This document shows, piece after piece, positions 9,055-18,153 of a stretch of 47,104 bases of DNA. The notes under the pieces are model-generated. The model had not been told where the DNA came from, did no database searches, and saw only the letters and a program-made list of their open reading frames with translations. The DNA comes from Candidatus Acidiferrales bacterium (GTDB lineage: Bacteria; Bacteroidota; Ignavibacteria; Kryptoniales; JAKASW01), in the NCBI GenBank assembly GCA_035515795.1, contig DATJAY010000022.1:1-47104 (forward strand), in the 5' to 3' direction. How positions within the stretch are numbered: position 1 is the stretch's first letter; each line of letters begins with the position of its first letter. The position numbers and the translations under genes are program-made.

Positions 9055-10065
9055 ATGCCTGACTTTCCTAAGTCCATATTTGACTTTACGAAACGCTTTT
9101 CCGATGAGCGGAAGTGCTTCGAGTATTTGCAGCAAATTAGATTTCCTGATGGAGTGCATGATATACGAGACGGGAAAACAAAACCTTCAAGTTTCATTTC
9201 TACCCGCAATTTATGGGTTTTCCCTGACGGATACCAACAAAGCATAACTGTCGGAACCGTCATGGAACAAACACACATGGAACTATCTATTTGGTTTCTC
9301 GGGGCCTATTTGATGGCAACGCTAACCCCTGGAGTTTCCGCCCGTCAATTCGCAAGGCAAGCTGGACTTCACTACGAAACAGCGTACATGCTTTTGATGA
9401 AACTAAGAGCGGGTTTGATTAACCCTTTCCGAACAAAACTCAAGGGCGTTATCGAAATCGACGAGTCTTATATTGGCGGGAAAGTGGAAGGCAAACACGG
9501 CCGTGGTGCTGAATCCAAGGCGGTTGTTCTCGGGGCCGTCGAAGTTATAGATACTTCCAAAAAGAAAATCGGAGGCCGTCTCAGATTGCGAAAAGTTTCA
9601 TCTCCATCGGGCGAAAACATTCTCAAGTTCATTGAAGATAACATCGAAAAGGGATCTGTTCTTGTAACGGACGGCTGGAAGGGATATAACGCAGTAACAC
9701 GCCATGGATATGAAAGGAGAATCGTTGAAGGGGAAGATACAATCGAAGTGGCAGCTCAATTGGTTCACATTCACCGAGCGTTTTCCAATTTGAAAACATG
9801 GATCAACGGAACTCACCACGGAGTTTCAAGGAAACATCTTCAAGCATACCTAAACGAATTTGTTTTCAGATATAATCGGAGGCGTGTTCCATTTGAAGCG
9901 TTTAACGCAATACTTGGAATTGGAAGTATTAGAGAAGCACCAACTTATCGTGGACTATACAAAGCAGGAGAAATATATGGCTGGATACATCCGAACCCGA
10001 AAAGGCCCCGAAGCCGTTCTACGGTCAATCCGAGTGATGCTTCGGGTAATGCTAAAATTCACTAA
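9055..10065 (+). CDS. IS1595 (ISXO2-like) family transposase
   Basis: A DDE-type enzyme that moves the surrounding element. The ISXO2-like catalytic domain is complete: IEIDESYIGGK (first Asp), a second Asp in VLVTDGWKGY, and the family end HIHRAFSNLKTWINGTHHGVS and FRYNRR, which carries the last acidic/Asn-type position. Before it, TVGTVMEQTHMELSIWFLGAYLM and the RQFARQAGLHYETAY helix-turn-helix are normal. The N-terminal zinc-ribbon region aligns in spacing, but all four cysteines are missing: the first pair reads D-I-R-D-G and the second V-F-P-D-G. The 336-residue frame is intact. No good ribosome site precedes the ATG, which lies close to the divergent passenger gene; expression is probably low. 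Confidence 0.93.
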   Translation: MPDFPKSIFDFTKRFSDERKCFEYLQQIRFPDGVHDIRDGKTKPSSFISTRNLWVFPDGYQQSITVGTVMEQTHMELSIWFLGAYLMATLTPGVSARQFARQAGLHYETAYMLLMKLRAGLINPFRTKLKGVIEIDESYIGGKVEGKHGRGAESKAVVLGAVEVIDTSKKKIGGRLRLRKVSSPSGENILKFIEDNIEKGSVLVTDGWKGYNAVTRHGYERRIVEGEDTIEVAAQLVHIHRAFSNLKTWINGTHHGVSRKHLQAYLNEFVFRYNRRRVPFEAFNAILGIGSIREAPTYRGLYKAGEIYGWIHPNPKRPRSRSTVNPSDASGNAKIH

Positions 10066-10082
10066 CCGTGAGATAAAAAACC

Positions 10083-10373
10083 TTAGCCGTTCCAGTAATC
10101 AAAAAAAGTACTCGCCAAAATCGTATCGCATCCGTAATCCCCATCATGCGCTTCTAAATGGCAACGTTCGGGGGGATTCAAACATAAACAGGCGCAGTTA
10201 GCAAGCCTATGATCCTTACTATCTCCATTTACATGATGAGGCTGCCAAGCTCCTTTAAGGCTGGGTTTTCGATGCGATTTGACAAGCGTTTTGCCACACA
10301 TCGCACACAATCCGTGCTGTCTTTTAAAGGCTTTTTGCGCTATATATTCAGGAAAACGTTCACGTTTGCTCAT
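10083..10373 (-). CDS. HNH endonuclease, passenger of the IS1595 element
   Basis: A 96-residue single-domain HNH nuclease. It has a zinc-knuckle CAMCG near residue 22, the HHVNGDSKDHR segment with the catalytic His, and a closing CLCLNPPERCHLEAH with the Asn and His of the HNH motif and the second cysteine pair. It lies tail to tail with the transposase, 17 bases apart, and its start is 28 bases inside the right inverted repeat, so it belongs to the element. As I recall, HNH genes have been reported as passengers in some IS1595-group elements; what they do for the element is unknown. It could help insertion or nick a target. The family call is secure, the role is not. Confidence 0.85.
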   Translation of the reverse strand: MSKRERFPEYIAQKAFKRQHGLCAMCGKTLVKSHRKPSLKGAWQPHHVNGDSKDHRLANCACLCLNPPERCHLEAHDGDYGCDTILASTFFDYWNG

Positions 10374-10401
10374 TTTATCAATCTAATCTTCCTTTATTTA
10401 A

Positions 10402-10422
10402 TGACCAAACCCGATAAGCATG
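10402..10422 (-). repeat. IS1595-type right terminal inverted repeat (21 bp)
   Basis: Exact reverse complement of 8529-8549; on the plus strand it begins TGACCAAACCCG. Confidence 0.95.
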
Positions 10423-10430
10423 GATATCTA
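10423..10430. repeat. Target site duplication, right copy (GATATCTA)
   Basis: Identical to 8521-8528. The next six bases (10431-10436) are TTGACA, a consensus -35 hexamer. Confidence 0.95.
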
Positions 10431-10535
10431 TTGACAATAGCTGAAAAATTGTTAGATTACTTAAGAACTTTTAATTTAAAATGATTTAACTTTATTAAGT
10501 AAGAGAGGGGTTCGACATGTTGCTTAAGAATTTTG

Positions 10536-10564
10536 TTGACGATTTCAATGAATTTACTTATATA
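10536..10564 (+). promoter_or_regulatory. Candidate promoter of gltBD
   Basis: TTGACG (10536-10541), a 17-base spacer, then TATATA (10559-10564; an overlapping TATAAT is at 10561-10566 with 19-base spacing). It lies 73 bases before the gltB start. A second, weaker candidate begins with TTGACA at 10431, directly beside the IS. These are sigma-70-type readings by eye only. Confidence 0.45.
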
Positions 10565-10636
10565 ATGTATAGCTGTCTCGAAAGTCCTGTGGTTTTCGGA
10601 GAACGCTTTTGGGACCGATAAAGGAGATTTTTTAAG

Positions 10637-13600
10637 ATGGAAGATAAAGGACATCGACGAGTGGATTTGTACCATGGTGATGTGAAGAATCAGGGAATGT
10701 ACGACCCGGCGTATGAACATGATGCATGCGGGATGGGGTTCGTCGCCGACATCAAGGGAAGAAAGTCGCGATCCATCATAGACAAGGGGCTCGACATTCT
10801 GAAGAACCTCGAACATCGTGGAGCGGTCGGGGCCGACCCTGAAACCGGTGACGGATCGGGAATCTTGATTCAGATGCCGGATGAATTCATTCGCAAAGTC
10901 GCTGCTGAAAAGAAAATCAAACTCCCCTCCGAAGGCAAGTACGGCGTCGGCGTGATGTTTCTTCCTCAGGACCCCACTTTAAGAAAAGCCGTCGAGAACA
11001 TCGTCGAGAAAATTGTCATAGATGAGAACCAGAAATTTCTGGGTTGGAGAGACGCTCCAGTCGATCCGAGTGCTCCGGGAAAAGGAGCGCAAAAGACTCA
11101 GCCATTTATTCGGCAGTGCTTCATCGGCGCGAACAAGAGTATCGAGTCTCAGGAGGAGTTCGAGAGGAAATTGTACCTTATTAGAAGAATCATTGATCAC
11201 AGAGTTCGTGCGGAGCTCGATCTGGACCGGAGCGAGTATTACGTGCCGTCATTTTCAAGCAAGATTCTGGTGTACAAAGGGATGCTCCTTGCGCCTCAGC
11301 TCACCGCGTTTTACAAGGATCTCAGCGACAAAGACATGAAATCCGCAATGACAATGCTGCATCTCAGGTTCTCGACCAACACATTTCCGACATGGGATCT
11401 GGCCCATCCGTTCAGGATGATAGCTCACAATGGCGAGATCAATACTCTCCGGGGTAACAAGAATTGGATGAGGGCGAGAGAAGCGGTAATGGAATCTCCC
11501 TATTTCGGCAAGGACCTAAAGCGAATGCTCCCGGTAATCATGGAGGGGCAAAGCGATTCCGCAACATTTGATTCAGTGCTTGAGCTTCTCGTCATGACCG
11601 GCAGAAGCTTACCGCATGCCATGATGATGATGATTCCGGAAGCGTGGTCGAAAAATGATCTGATGGACCCGGATCGAAAAGCATTCTACGAATACCATGC
11701 GACCATGATGGAACCATGGGACGGTCCGGCTGCAATGGTTTTTACAGACGGGAATATAATCGGAGCGACTCTCGACCGAAACGGCTTACGTCCGTCAAGA
11801 TACGTTGTCACAAAAGATGGACTGGTTGTCCTTACCTCCGAAGCGGGCACGTTCAGCGTCGACGCGGAGAATGTTGCAAAGAAGGGGAAGCTTCAACCGG
11901 GAAGGATGTTTATTCTCGATCTGAAGCAGGGAAGAATAGTCGAAGACGAAGAAGTGAAAAAGGAAATTGCAACCCGGAAGCCCTATCGCAAGTGGGTGAA
12001 CGACAACATGATAAATCTGTCTCATCTTCCGACTCCCGATGCGATTTATAACGCTGACTTCGAGACTCTTCACATGCGCCAGAGGATTTTCGGATATACG
12101 AAAGAAGACTTGTCCGAAGTGATCCTTCCGATGGCGGCAAAGGGAGAGGAAGCAGTTGGTTCGATGGGAAGCGATGCATCATTGGCCGTCCTTTCCGAGA
12201 TACCGCAGATGCTGTTCCGATATTTCAAGCAGCTATTCGCACAGGTGACCAATCCGCCTATCGATGCAATCCGGGAAGAACTTGTCATGGAGCTGACCAC
12301 TTACGTCGGCCCCGAACAAAATCTGCTTTCTGAAACACCGCTTCATGCTCACAGGCTCGAGCTTGAGCATCCGCTTCTTTCCAATTCTCAAATGGAAAAA
12401 ATTCGGAACATTGCGAAAGGACATTTCAAATCCGTCACCATTCCGCTTCTGTTCAATCCTAGCGTTCGTCACAATATGCGCGAGCGCATGGATCAGATTT
12501 GCAATGAAGCGGTCGAGGCAGTCAAGTCCGGGATCTCCCTGATAATTCTTTCCGACAAAGGAGTTGACAGGAACTGTGCCGCAATTCCGAGTTTGCTCGC
12601 AACGGCCGGAGTGCACCATGCTTTGCTGCGCGCCGGACTGAGGACCCGGACGGGAATCATCGTCGAAAGCGGCGAGCCGAGAGAAGTGCATCACTTCGCA
12701 TTGCTGTGCGGCTACGGAGCAAACGCGATCAACCCGTATGTCGCTTACGAGACTCTCGCATACCTGACGGAAAAGGGTTTTCTGACAGACATAAAGGATT
12801 ATGGCCAGGCAAAAAAGAATTATGTTAAAGCCGTCAGCAAAGGTCTGTTTAAGATTTTCAGCAAGATGGGCATCAGTACGCTGCAATCGTACTGCGGCGC
12901 TCAAATTTTCGAAGCGGTCGGGCTGGACAGCGAAATCGTCGAAAATTACTTTACCGGCACACCAACCCGCGTCGAGGGATTGAGTCTCGAGATGCTAGAA
13001 CAGGAAACGGTGAAGAGACACGTTCATGCCCTCGATCCGCAGATTGACCAGAGTACGCTTGATGTCGGCGGCCTGTACCATTATAGAAAAGACGGTGAAC
13101 ATCATCTCTGGAACCCGCTGACAATTTCAAAGCTCCAGCTCAGCACATGGCGAAGCGACTACAAGACTTTTAAAGAATATACCGAGCTGATCAACAATCA
13201 AGACAAGAAACGCGTGACTCTTCGGAGCTTTTATGATCTTGATACGGGCGGGAGGCAAGTTCCAATTGAAGAAGTAGAACCCGCAAAAGAAATCGTAAAA
13301 AGATTTGCAACAGGAGCGATGAGCTTCGGCTCTATCTCGCGTGAAGTCCATACTTCGCTTGCGCTCGCGATGAACAGGATCGGCGGGAAATCGAACACGG
13401 GCGAAGGTGGAGAAGAACAGGAACGGTTCAAGCGACTCTCTAACGGTGACAGTATGAGGTCTGCCATCAAGCAGGTTGCATCTGCACGATTTGGCGTAAC
13501 GACAGAATACCTTGTCAATGCCGATGAGCTTCAGATCAAGATGGCGCAGGGAGCCAAGCCGGGCGAAGGCGGTCAGCTCCCCGGGCACAAAGTCAGCAAA

Positions 13601-15229
13601 GACATTGCGAAAGTTCGACACAGTATTCCGGGCGTTACGTTGATAAGTCCGCCGCCGCACCATGATATCTATTCCATCGAAGATTTGAAGCAGTTGATCT
13701 TTGACCTGAAGAATGCAAATCCGAATGCCCGGATCAGCGTCAAGCTGGTTTCCGAAACCGGTGTTGGTACCGTTGCTGCGGGTGTTGCTAAGGCACATGC
13801 CGATCACATTTTAATTTCGGGCCACGATGGCGGAACAGGTGCGAGCCCGATTTCGTCGATCCAGTATGCCGGGACGCCGTGGGAATTGGGGCTGAGTGAA
13901 ACTCATCAGACTCTTGTTCTTAACGGTCTGAGAGACCGCGTCTATCTTGCCGTGGACGGTCAGATGAAGACGGGCAGAGACGTTGTTATTGCCGCATTGC
14001 TCGGCGGCGAGGAATTTGGATTTTCAACCGCACCGCTCGTCACGCAAGGATGCATAATGATGAGGAAGTGCCACCTTAATACATGTCCTGTCGGGGTCGC
14101 TACTCAGGACCCGGAGCTGCGGAAGAAATTCCACGGCAGGCCCGAGTACGTCGTCAATTTCATGTTCTACATTGCGGAAGAAGTCCGTGAACTGATGGCG
14201 GCTTTGGGCTTCAGAACATTCAACGAAATGATAGGACAAACCGACAAAATAATTCCTGTGAGGCTGAACGACCATTGGAAAGCGCGCGGACTGGATCTCT
14301 CGAAGCCATTGTTCAAGGCGACCCCGCTCCATGAGACGAATCTTTACAGGACGCGCAGCCAGAATCACGGACTCGAAAACCAGCTCGATCACGAATTTAT
14401 AAAACTTGCGGAGCCCGCGCTGGAAAACGGCACACCTGTTCAAATAAAGAGAAGAATCAGAAACATCAACCGCACCGTCGGAACGATGCTGTCCAGTGAA
14501 ATCGCAAAGCGGTACGGCGACGAAGGCCTGCCGGAAGGAACGATCAAGATCGAATTAAGAGGAACTGCCGGACAGAGTTTCGGTGCGTTCCTGGCACGCG
14601 GCATCGAGTTAGACCTTACCGGCGAGTCGAATGATTACACCGGAAAAGGGCTCTCAGGAGGACGATTGATCGTGAAGGTACCGCCAGAAGTGACTTTCGA
14701 GCCGTCGGAAAATATCATCATAGGCAACACATGCCTGTACGGAGCGACGAGCGGCGAGGCATATATTAACGGCGTCGCGGGCGAAAGATTCGCCGTGCGA
14801 AATTCCGGAGCTTATGCCGTGATAGAAGGCGTCGGCGATCATGGATGCGAATACATGACCGGTGGGAGAGTCGCCGTACTTGGAAAGATAGGACGTAACT
14901 TTGCCGCTGGCATGTCCGGCGGAATCGCCTACGTCTGGGATCCGAACAAAGTTGCGGAGAAATACATCAATCACGGCATGGTGGATGTCGAATATTTAAT
15001 TTACGACGAGGACATTGCCGAAGTTCATAACATGGTACAGAAGCATTTTGATTACACCGGTTCGAAGCGAGCCGAACATATCTTACAGAACTGGAGCACC
15101 GAAAAAGATAATTTCTGGAAAATAATTCCTGATGAGTACAGAAAGGCTCTTGCCAAACTGGCAAAAGAAAAAGAGACAGTCACAGTGCTTACGAAAGAAC
15201 CGGTTGAAGGAGCGATCGTCAATGGGTAA
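10637..15229 (+). CDS. gltB: Glutamate synthase, large (alpha) subunit
   Basis: The large subunit of NADPH-type GOGAT. It takes ammonia from glutamine, passes it through a tunnel and makes glutamate from 2-oxoglutarate. At 1530 residues it has the full length. The N-terminal nucleophile is Cys31 in HDACGMGF, so a 30-residue propeptide must be removed. The glutaminase domain shows the [17 protein letters not shown] and [11 protein letters not shown] segments. The FMN/synthase domain (about 830-1210) contains [20 protein letters not shown], and the 3Fe-4S ligands C1139, C1145 and C1150 in [12 protein letters not shown]. The C-terminal GXGXG beta-helix follows ([21 protein letters not shown]). 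AAGGAG lies 10 bases before the ATG. The gene overlaps gltD by eight bases. Confidence 0.97.
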   Translation: MEDKGHRRVDLYHGDVKNQGMYDPAYEHDACGMGFVADIKGRKSRSIIDKGLDILKNLEHRGAVGADPETGDGSGILIQMPDEFIRKVAAEKKIKLPSEGKYGVGVMFLPQDPTLRKAVENIVEKIVIDENQKFLGWRDAPVDPSAPGKGAQKTQPFIRQCFIGANKSIESQEEFERKLYLIRRIIDHRVRAELDLDRSEYYVPSFSSKILVYKGMLLAPQLTAFYKDLSDKDMKSAMTMLHLRFSTNTFPTWDLAHPFRMIAHNGEINTLRGNKNWMRAREAVMESPYFGKDLKRMLPVIMEGQSDSATFDSVLELLVMTGRSLPHAMMMMIPEAWSKNDLMDPDRKAFYEYHATMMEPWDGPAAMVFTDGNIIGATLDRNGLRPSRYVVTKDGLVVLTSEAGTFSVDAENVAKKGKLQPGRMFILDLKQGRIVEDEEVKKEIATRKPYRKWVNDNMINLSHLPTPDAIYNADFETLHMRQRIFGYTKEDLSEVILPMAAKGEEAVGSMGSDASLAVLSEIPQMLFRYFKQLFAQVTNPPIDAIREELVMELTTYVGPEQNLLSETPLHAHRLELEHPLLSNSQMEKIRNIAKGHFKSVTIPLLFNPSVRHNMRERMDQICNEAVEAVKSGISLIILSDKGVDRNCAAIPSLLATAGVHHALLRAGLRTRTGIIVESGEPREVHHFALLCGYGANAINPYVAYETLAYLTEKGFLTDIKDYGQAKKNYVKAVSKGLFKIFSKMGISTLQSYCGAQIFEAVGLDSEIVENYFTGTPTRVEGLSLEMLEQETVKRHVHALDPQIDQSTLDVGGLYHYRKDGEHHLWNPLTISKLQLSTWRSDYKTFKEYTELINNQDKKRVTLRSFYDLDTGGRQVPIEEVEPAKEIVKRFATGAMSFGSISREVHTSLALAMNRIGGKSNTGEGGEEQERFKRLSNGDSMRSAIKQVASARFGVTTEYLVNADELQIKMAQGAKPGEGGQLPGHKVSKDIAKVRHSIPGVTLISPPPHHDIYSIEDLKQLIFDLKNANPNARISVKLVSETGVGTVAAGVAKAHADHILISGHDGGTGASPISSIQYAGTPWELGLSETHQTLVLNGLRDRVYLAVDGQMKTGRDVVIAALLGGEEFGFSTAPLVTQGCIMMRKCHLNTCPVGVATQDPELRKKFHGRPEYVVNFMFYIAEEVRELMAALGFRTFNEMIGQTDKIIPVRLNDHWKARGLDLSKPLFKATPLHETNLYRTRSQNHGLENQLDHEFIKLAEPALENGTPVQIKRRIRNINRTVGTMLSSEIAKRYGDEGLPEGTIKIELRGTAGQSFGAFLARGIELDLTGESNDYTGKGLSGGRLIVKVPPEVTFEPSENIIIGNTCLYGATSGEAYINGVAGERFAVRNSGAYAVIEGVGDHGCEYMTGGRVAVLGKIGRNFAAGMSGGIAYVWDPNKVAEKYINHGMVDVEYLIYDEDIAEVHNMVQKHFDYTGSKRAEHILQNWSTEKDNFWKIIPDEYRKALAKLAKEKETVTVLTKEPVEGAIVNG

Positions 15230-16682
15230 ACCGACCGGATTTAAGGAATATAAAAGAGCAGCGTTGGAACACGAGCCGGTCGAGGTGCGCCTCAGGAATT
15301 TCAAGGAATTTGAGAAGAGATTTCACCGGGAAGATGCGAAAATACAAGCCGCGCGGTGCATGGACTGCGGCATCCCGTTCTGTCACGGCGACACGGGCTG
15401 TCCCGTGCAGAATTACATTCCCGAGTGGAATGATTTGGTCTACAGAGGTCTCTGGAAAGATGCGCTCGAAAACCTTTTGTCGACAAATAATTTCCCCGAG
15501 TTTACCGGCAGGCTTTGCCCGGCGCCTTGCGAAACGGCCTGCACGTTAGGAATAACCGAAGAGCCGGTTTCGATAAAGGCAATTGAGCGTACCATCATAG
15601 ACAAAGGCTGGGAAGAAGGCTGGGTCAAGCCGAGAATGCCTTATGTCCTTTCAGGGAAAAAGGTCGCCGTAGTCGGCTCCGGTCCATCCGGTCTTGCCGC
15701 TGCGCAGCAGCTTTGTCGTGGCGGACATTTCGTCACAGTTTATGAAAAGAACGACCGCCTCGGCGGCTTGCTGAGATATGGAATTCCCGATTTCAAAATG
15801 GAAAAACATGTCATCGACCGGCGCATCGAGCAGATGACGATTGAAGGCGTGGAGTTTCGAACGGGCGTGAACGTCGGCGTGGATATTTCTGCGAAGGAAT
15901 TGATCGGACAATATGATGCGGTAATTCTCGCCGGCGGTGCGGAGAAGCCGAGAGACCTCTCGATTCCCGGAAGAGAGCTGAAGGGAATTTACTTCGCGAT
16001 GGAGTTTCTGCCGCAGCAGAATAAAGTAAATGCCGGAGACAAGGTGAAAAACCAGATCACGGCGAGAGGAAAAGACGTGGTGATCATCGGCGGCGGCGAC
16101 ACTGGCTCTGACTGTGTCGGCACGAGCAATCGGCAGGGAGCTAAGTCGATCACCCAGCTTGAGGTTCTTCCGATGCCGCCGGAAGAGAGGCCGGCGGGTA
16201 CGCCATGGCCTTATTGGCCGATGATTCTGAGAACTTCTTCGAGTCACGAAGAAGGCGTCACGAGGAAGTGGAGCGTGAACACAAAGGAATTCAAAGGAAA
16301 CAGCAAAGGTGAGGTTGTGAAACTCCTGTGCAACGAAGTCAAATTTGAAAATGGAAAACTCGTCGATGTGCCGGGAACCGACTTTGAGTTGACAGCAGAC
16401 CTCGTCCTTATCGCCGCCGGTTTCGTTCATCCGGTCCACGATGGATTAATCAATGAACTGAAAGTAATCGGACTCGAACTCGACCAGCGTGGGAATGTGA
16501 AAGCGCAGTTCGGTGATTCTGAAGGCGCACACGCGACGACAGTGAAAAAAATCTTCGCCTGCGGCGACATGCGGCGCGGGCAGTCGCTTGTGGTCTGGGC
16601 AATTTCCGAAGGAAGGAAATGCGCCGCCGCAGTGCACAACTTCCTCACGAGTGGAAACGGTGTAGAAGAGAACGCAGCGTAA
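15222..16682 (+). CDS. gltD: Glutamate synthase, small (beta) subunit
   Basis: The NADPH-oxidising flavoprotein partner of GltB. The frame is open further upstream, but the ATG at 15222, preceded by GAAGGAG, begins [12 protein letters not shown], the standard GltD N-terminus; this gives 486 residues, the normal length. The 4Fe-4S cysteines are in [16 protein letters not shown] and in [12 protein letters not shown]. The FAD-binding [12 protein letters not shown] and NADPH-binding [11 protein letters not shown] motifs and the late [19 protein letters not shown] complete the family pattern. The start overlaps the last eight bases of gltB, so the two are translationally coupled. Confidence 0.97.
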   Translation: MGKPTGFKEYKRAALEHEPVEVRLRNFKEFEKRFHREDAKIQAARCMDCGIPFCHGDTGCPVQNYIPEWNDLVYRGLWKDALENLLSTNNFPEFTGRLCPAPCETACTLGITEEPVSIKAIERTIIDKGWEEGWVKPRMPYVLSGKKVAVVGSGPSGLAAAQQLCRGGHFVTVYEKNDRLGGLLRYGIPDFKMEKHVIDRRIEQMTIEGVEFRTGVNVGVDISAKELIGQYDAVILAGGAEKPRDLSIPGRELKGIYFAMEFLPQQNKVNAGDKVKNQITARGKDVVIIGGGDTGSDCVGTSNRQGAKSITQLEVLPMPPEERPAGTPWPYWPMILRTSSSHEEGVTRKWSVNTKEFKGNSKGEVVKLLCNEVKFENGKLVDVPGTDFELTADLVLIAAGFVHPVHDGLINELKVIGLELDQRGNVKAQFGDSEGAHATTVKKIFACGDMRRGQSLVVWAISEGRKCAAAVHNFLTSGNGVEENAA

Positions 16683-16968
16683 AGAATAGTCCCCGGCTCG
16701 ATGCTCTAGGCAAGACTGTCGGGCCGCATGGCTATAGTAAACGGGGCTGCCTTCAGCATTATCAAATGATGCTTGTTGTTACATTGGTTAGCTAGGACTT
16801 TTGACGGATGTTGACAGCACAATTAAGGGGAAAAATTCGAGAAGTTTTATAGCCGGAAGCTTACTGCGATCATGAAGATCAAATCATGGATCGCGGGAAG
16901 AAATTTTGGCCTTTAATTGTTAACTTATTAAGGATGGTTGGTAAACGTTGTTTTATGGGAGATAGAAA
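16683..16968. other. Gap between gltD and nadA
   Basis: No gene was found in these 286 bases. A short hairpin with AGCAT/ATGCT arms (about 16757-16776) lies near the start and a TTGACA at 16811-16816 has no good -10 partner. A nadA promoter must lie here or the operon is read from gltBD. Confidence 0.4.
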
Positions 16969-18153
16969 ATGATTGAAGTTCCCGTAAATACGAGGGAATT
17001 GGGACTTAAGTGGCACGGACTTTTTTCATTGTATGCCGAGGATCTATACCCGGGTCGGTATACTCTAAATAAATGCCTCGAATTGGCCGAGCAGGCGGAT
17101 GAAATTCAAAGGCTTGCCGAAGAGAAAAAATCGACGATAGTTGCGCATAATTATCTTTATCCTGAGTTCCACGAGATAGCTGAGAAAGTCGGCGACTCGC
17201 TTGGACTCAGTTTTTACGTCCAGAAGAAGAGATCGCCACGGGTGGACTTCGAAAGTGTCTTCTTCATGGGCGCGACCGCGAAAATAATTACCGGCGATGC
17301 GACGAGCGTTTTCGTTTCAGATGACCCGCAGGTCCTCGGGTGTTCGCTCGTCTTCGGAATCGATTACGATTGGCTGGATGAATGGAAGCGAAAGAATCCC
17401 GACGGCGTACTCGTGACTTATGTGAACAGCGATGCGTATACGAAATCCATCAGCGATTTTATTTCAACTTCACGGAACACCGACAGGATAATTGTCCACG
17501 CCATGAAGATGTTCCCAGGAAAGAAAATTCTGGTGCTGCCGGACAAATTTCTCGGCTACGTGATGAAGGCGAGAGCGCTTGAGCTGCTTGGAAAAGAAAA
17601 CATAGAAATCGATCCTGATCTCATTGAAATCTACAATCATAAAAAAGGCGAGTACTGGGCGGCGTGTCACGTACACCAGCAAATCGGGCCGGATGCCGCG
17701 GAGATAGCTCTCCTGCAGAATTCCGATGCCGAACTCATGATTCATCCGGAATGCGGATGTGCATCGTCATGTCTCTACAAAGTTCAGAGCGGCGAGATTC
17801 CGCACGAGAAGGCATACTTTCTCTCCACCGAACAGATGATCGAACGCGCGAAGATTTCACCTGCAAAGAAATTTGTCGTGGCGACCGAAAAAGGAATGGT
17901 CTATCGCCTGCGGAAAGAGTTGCCGGAGAAAGAATTTATTCCTATTTCGCAGAATGCCGTGTGCCAGTATATGAAGGCAAACACATTCGATAAATTGCTG
18001 GATTCTTTGAAAAGAGATCGGCTCGAGATTGTATTCTGCGAGAATCACTGCGACCCGAAGTCGCCGTACCAGGATGATAACGTGGTACACATACCGAAAT
18101 CTGCAGCCGAAGCGGCGAGGAAGGGGATTGAGAGGATGCTCTCCATAGGATGA
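16969..18153 (+). CDS. nadA: Quinolinate synthase (divergent NadA)
   Basis: Condenses iminoaspartate with dihydroxyacetone phosphate to quinolinate in NAD synthesis, using a 4Fe-4S cluster with one open iron site. The likely ligands are Cys125 (LGCSL), Cys262 in HPECGC and Cys332 (NAVCQYMK), at NadA spacing. Other marks are AHNYLYPEFHEIAEKVGDSL near residue 59 and HPEC. The sequence is less typical than most: the usual MAETAK motif reads MGATAK, and ACPMA reads GCSLV. At 394 residues it is a little longer than common 300-370-residue forms. GGGAGA precedes the ATG. It is first in a gap-free nadA-nadB-nadC set, which confirms the role. The 286 bases before it hold no gene. Confidence 0.92.
   Translation: MIEVPVNTRELGLKWHGLFSLYAEDLYPGRYTLNKCLELAEQADEIQRLAEEKKSTIVAHNYLYPEFHEIAEKVGDSLGLSFYVQKKRSPRVDFESVFFMGATAKIITGDATSVFVSDDPQVLGCSLVFGIDYDWLDEWKRKNPDGVLVTYVNSDAYTKSISDFISTSRNTDRIIVHAMKMFPGKKILVLPDKFLGYVMKARALELLGKENIEIDPDLIEIYNHKKGEYWAACHVHQQIGPDAAEIALLQNSDAELMIHPECGCASSCLYKVQSGEIPHEKAYFLSTEQMIERAKISPAKKFVVATEKGMVYRLRKELPEKEFIPISQNAVCQYMKANTFDKLLDSLKRDRLEIVFCENHCDPKSPYQDDNVVHIPKSAAEAARKGIERMLSIG

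Larger units (their letters stand above)
8529..10422. mobile_element. Complete IS1595-family transposon with two passenger genes
   Basis: The element is 1894 bp. Its ends are perfect 21-bp inverted repeats at 8529-8549 and 10402-10422, flanked by an exact 8-bp direct repeat GATATCTA (8521-8528 and 10423-10430). An 8-bp target duplication is the known habit of the IS1595 family, and the transposase at 9055-10065 is of that family. Two genes on the opposite strand lie inside the ends: a membrane protein (8534-9034) and an HNH endonuclease (10083-10373). Intact ends, intact duplication and an unbroken transposase frame suggest recent insertion. It sits between the GH3 gene and gltB, looks AT-richer than its neighbours, and breaks no visible gene. 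Confidence 0.95.

Noticed and set aside
10457-10816. 119-residue minus-strand frame upstream of gltB
   Set aside because: Overlaps the gltB N-terminus with its conserved Cys and the promoter region; no ribosome site or domain.
13127-13807. 226-residue minus-strand frame inside gltB
   Set aside because: Lies fully within the conserved GltB synthase domain; an antisense shadow of a strongly coding region.
16683-16968. tRNA, riboswitch or small RNA before nadA
   Set aside because: No cloverleaf or known riboswitch core could be drawn; only a short hairpin was seen.
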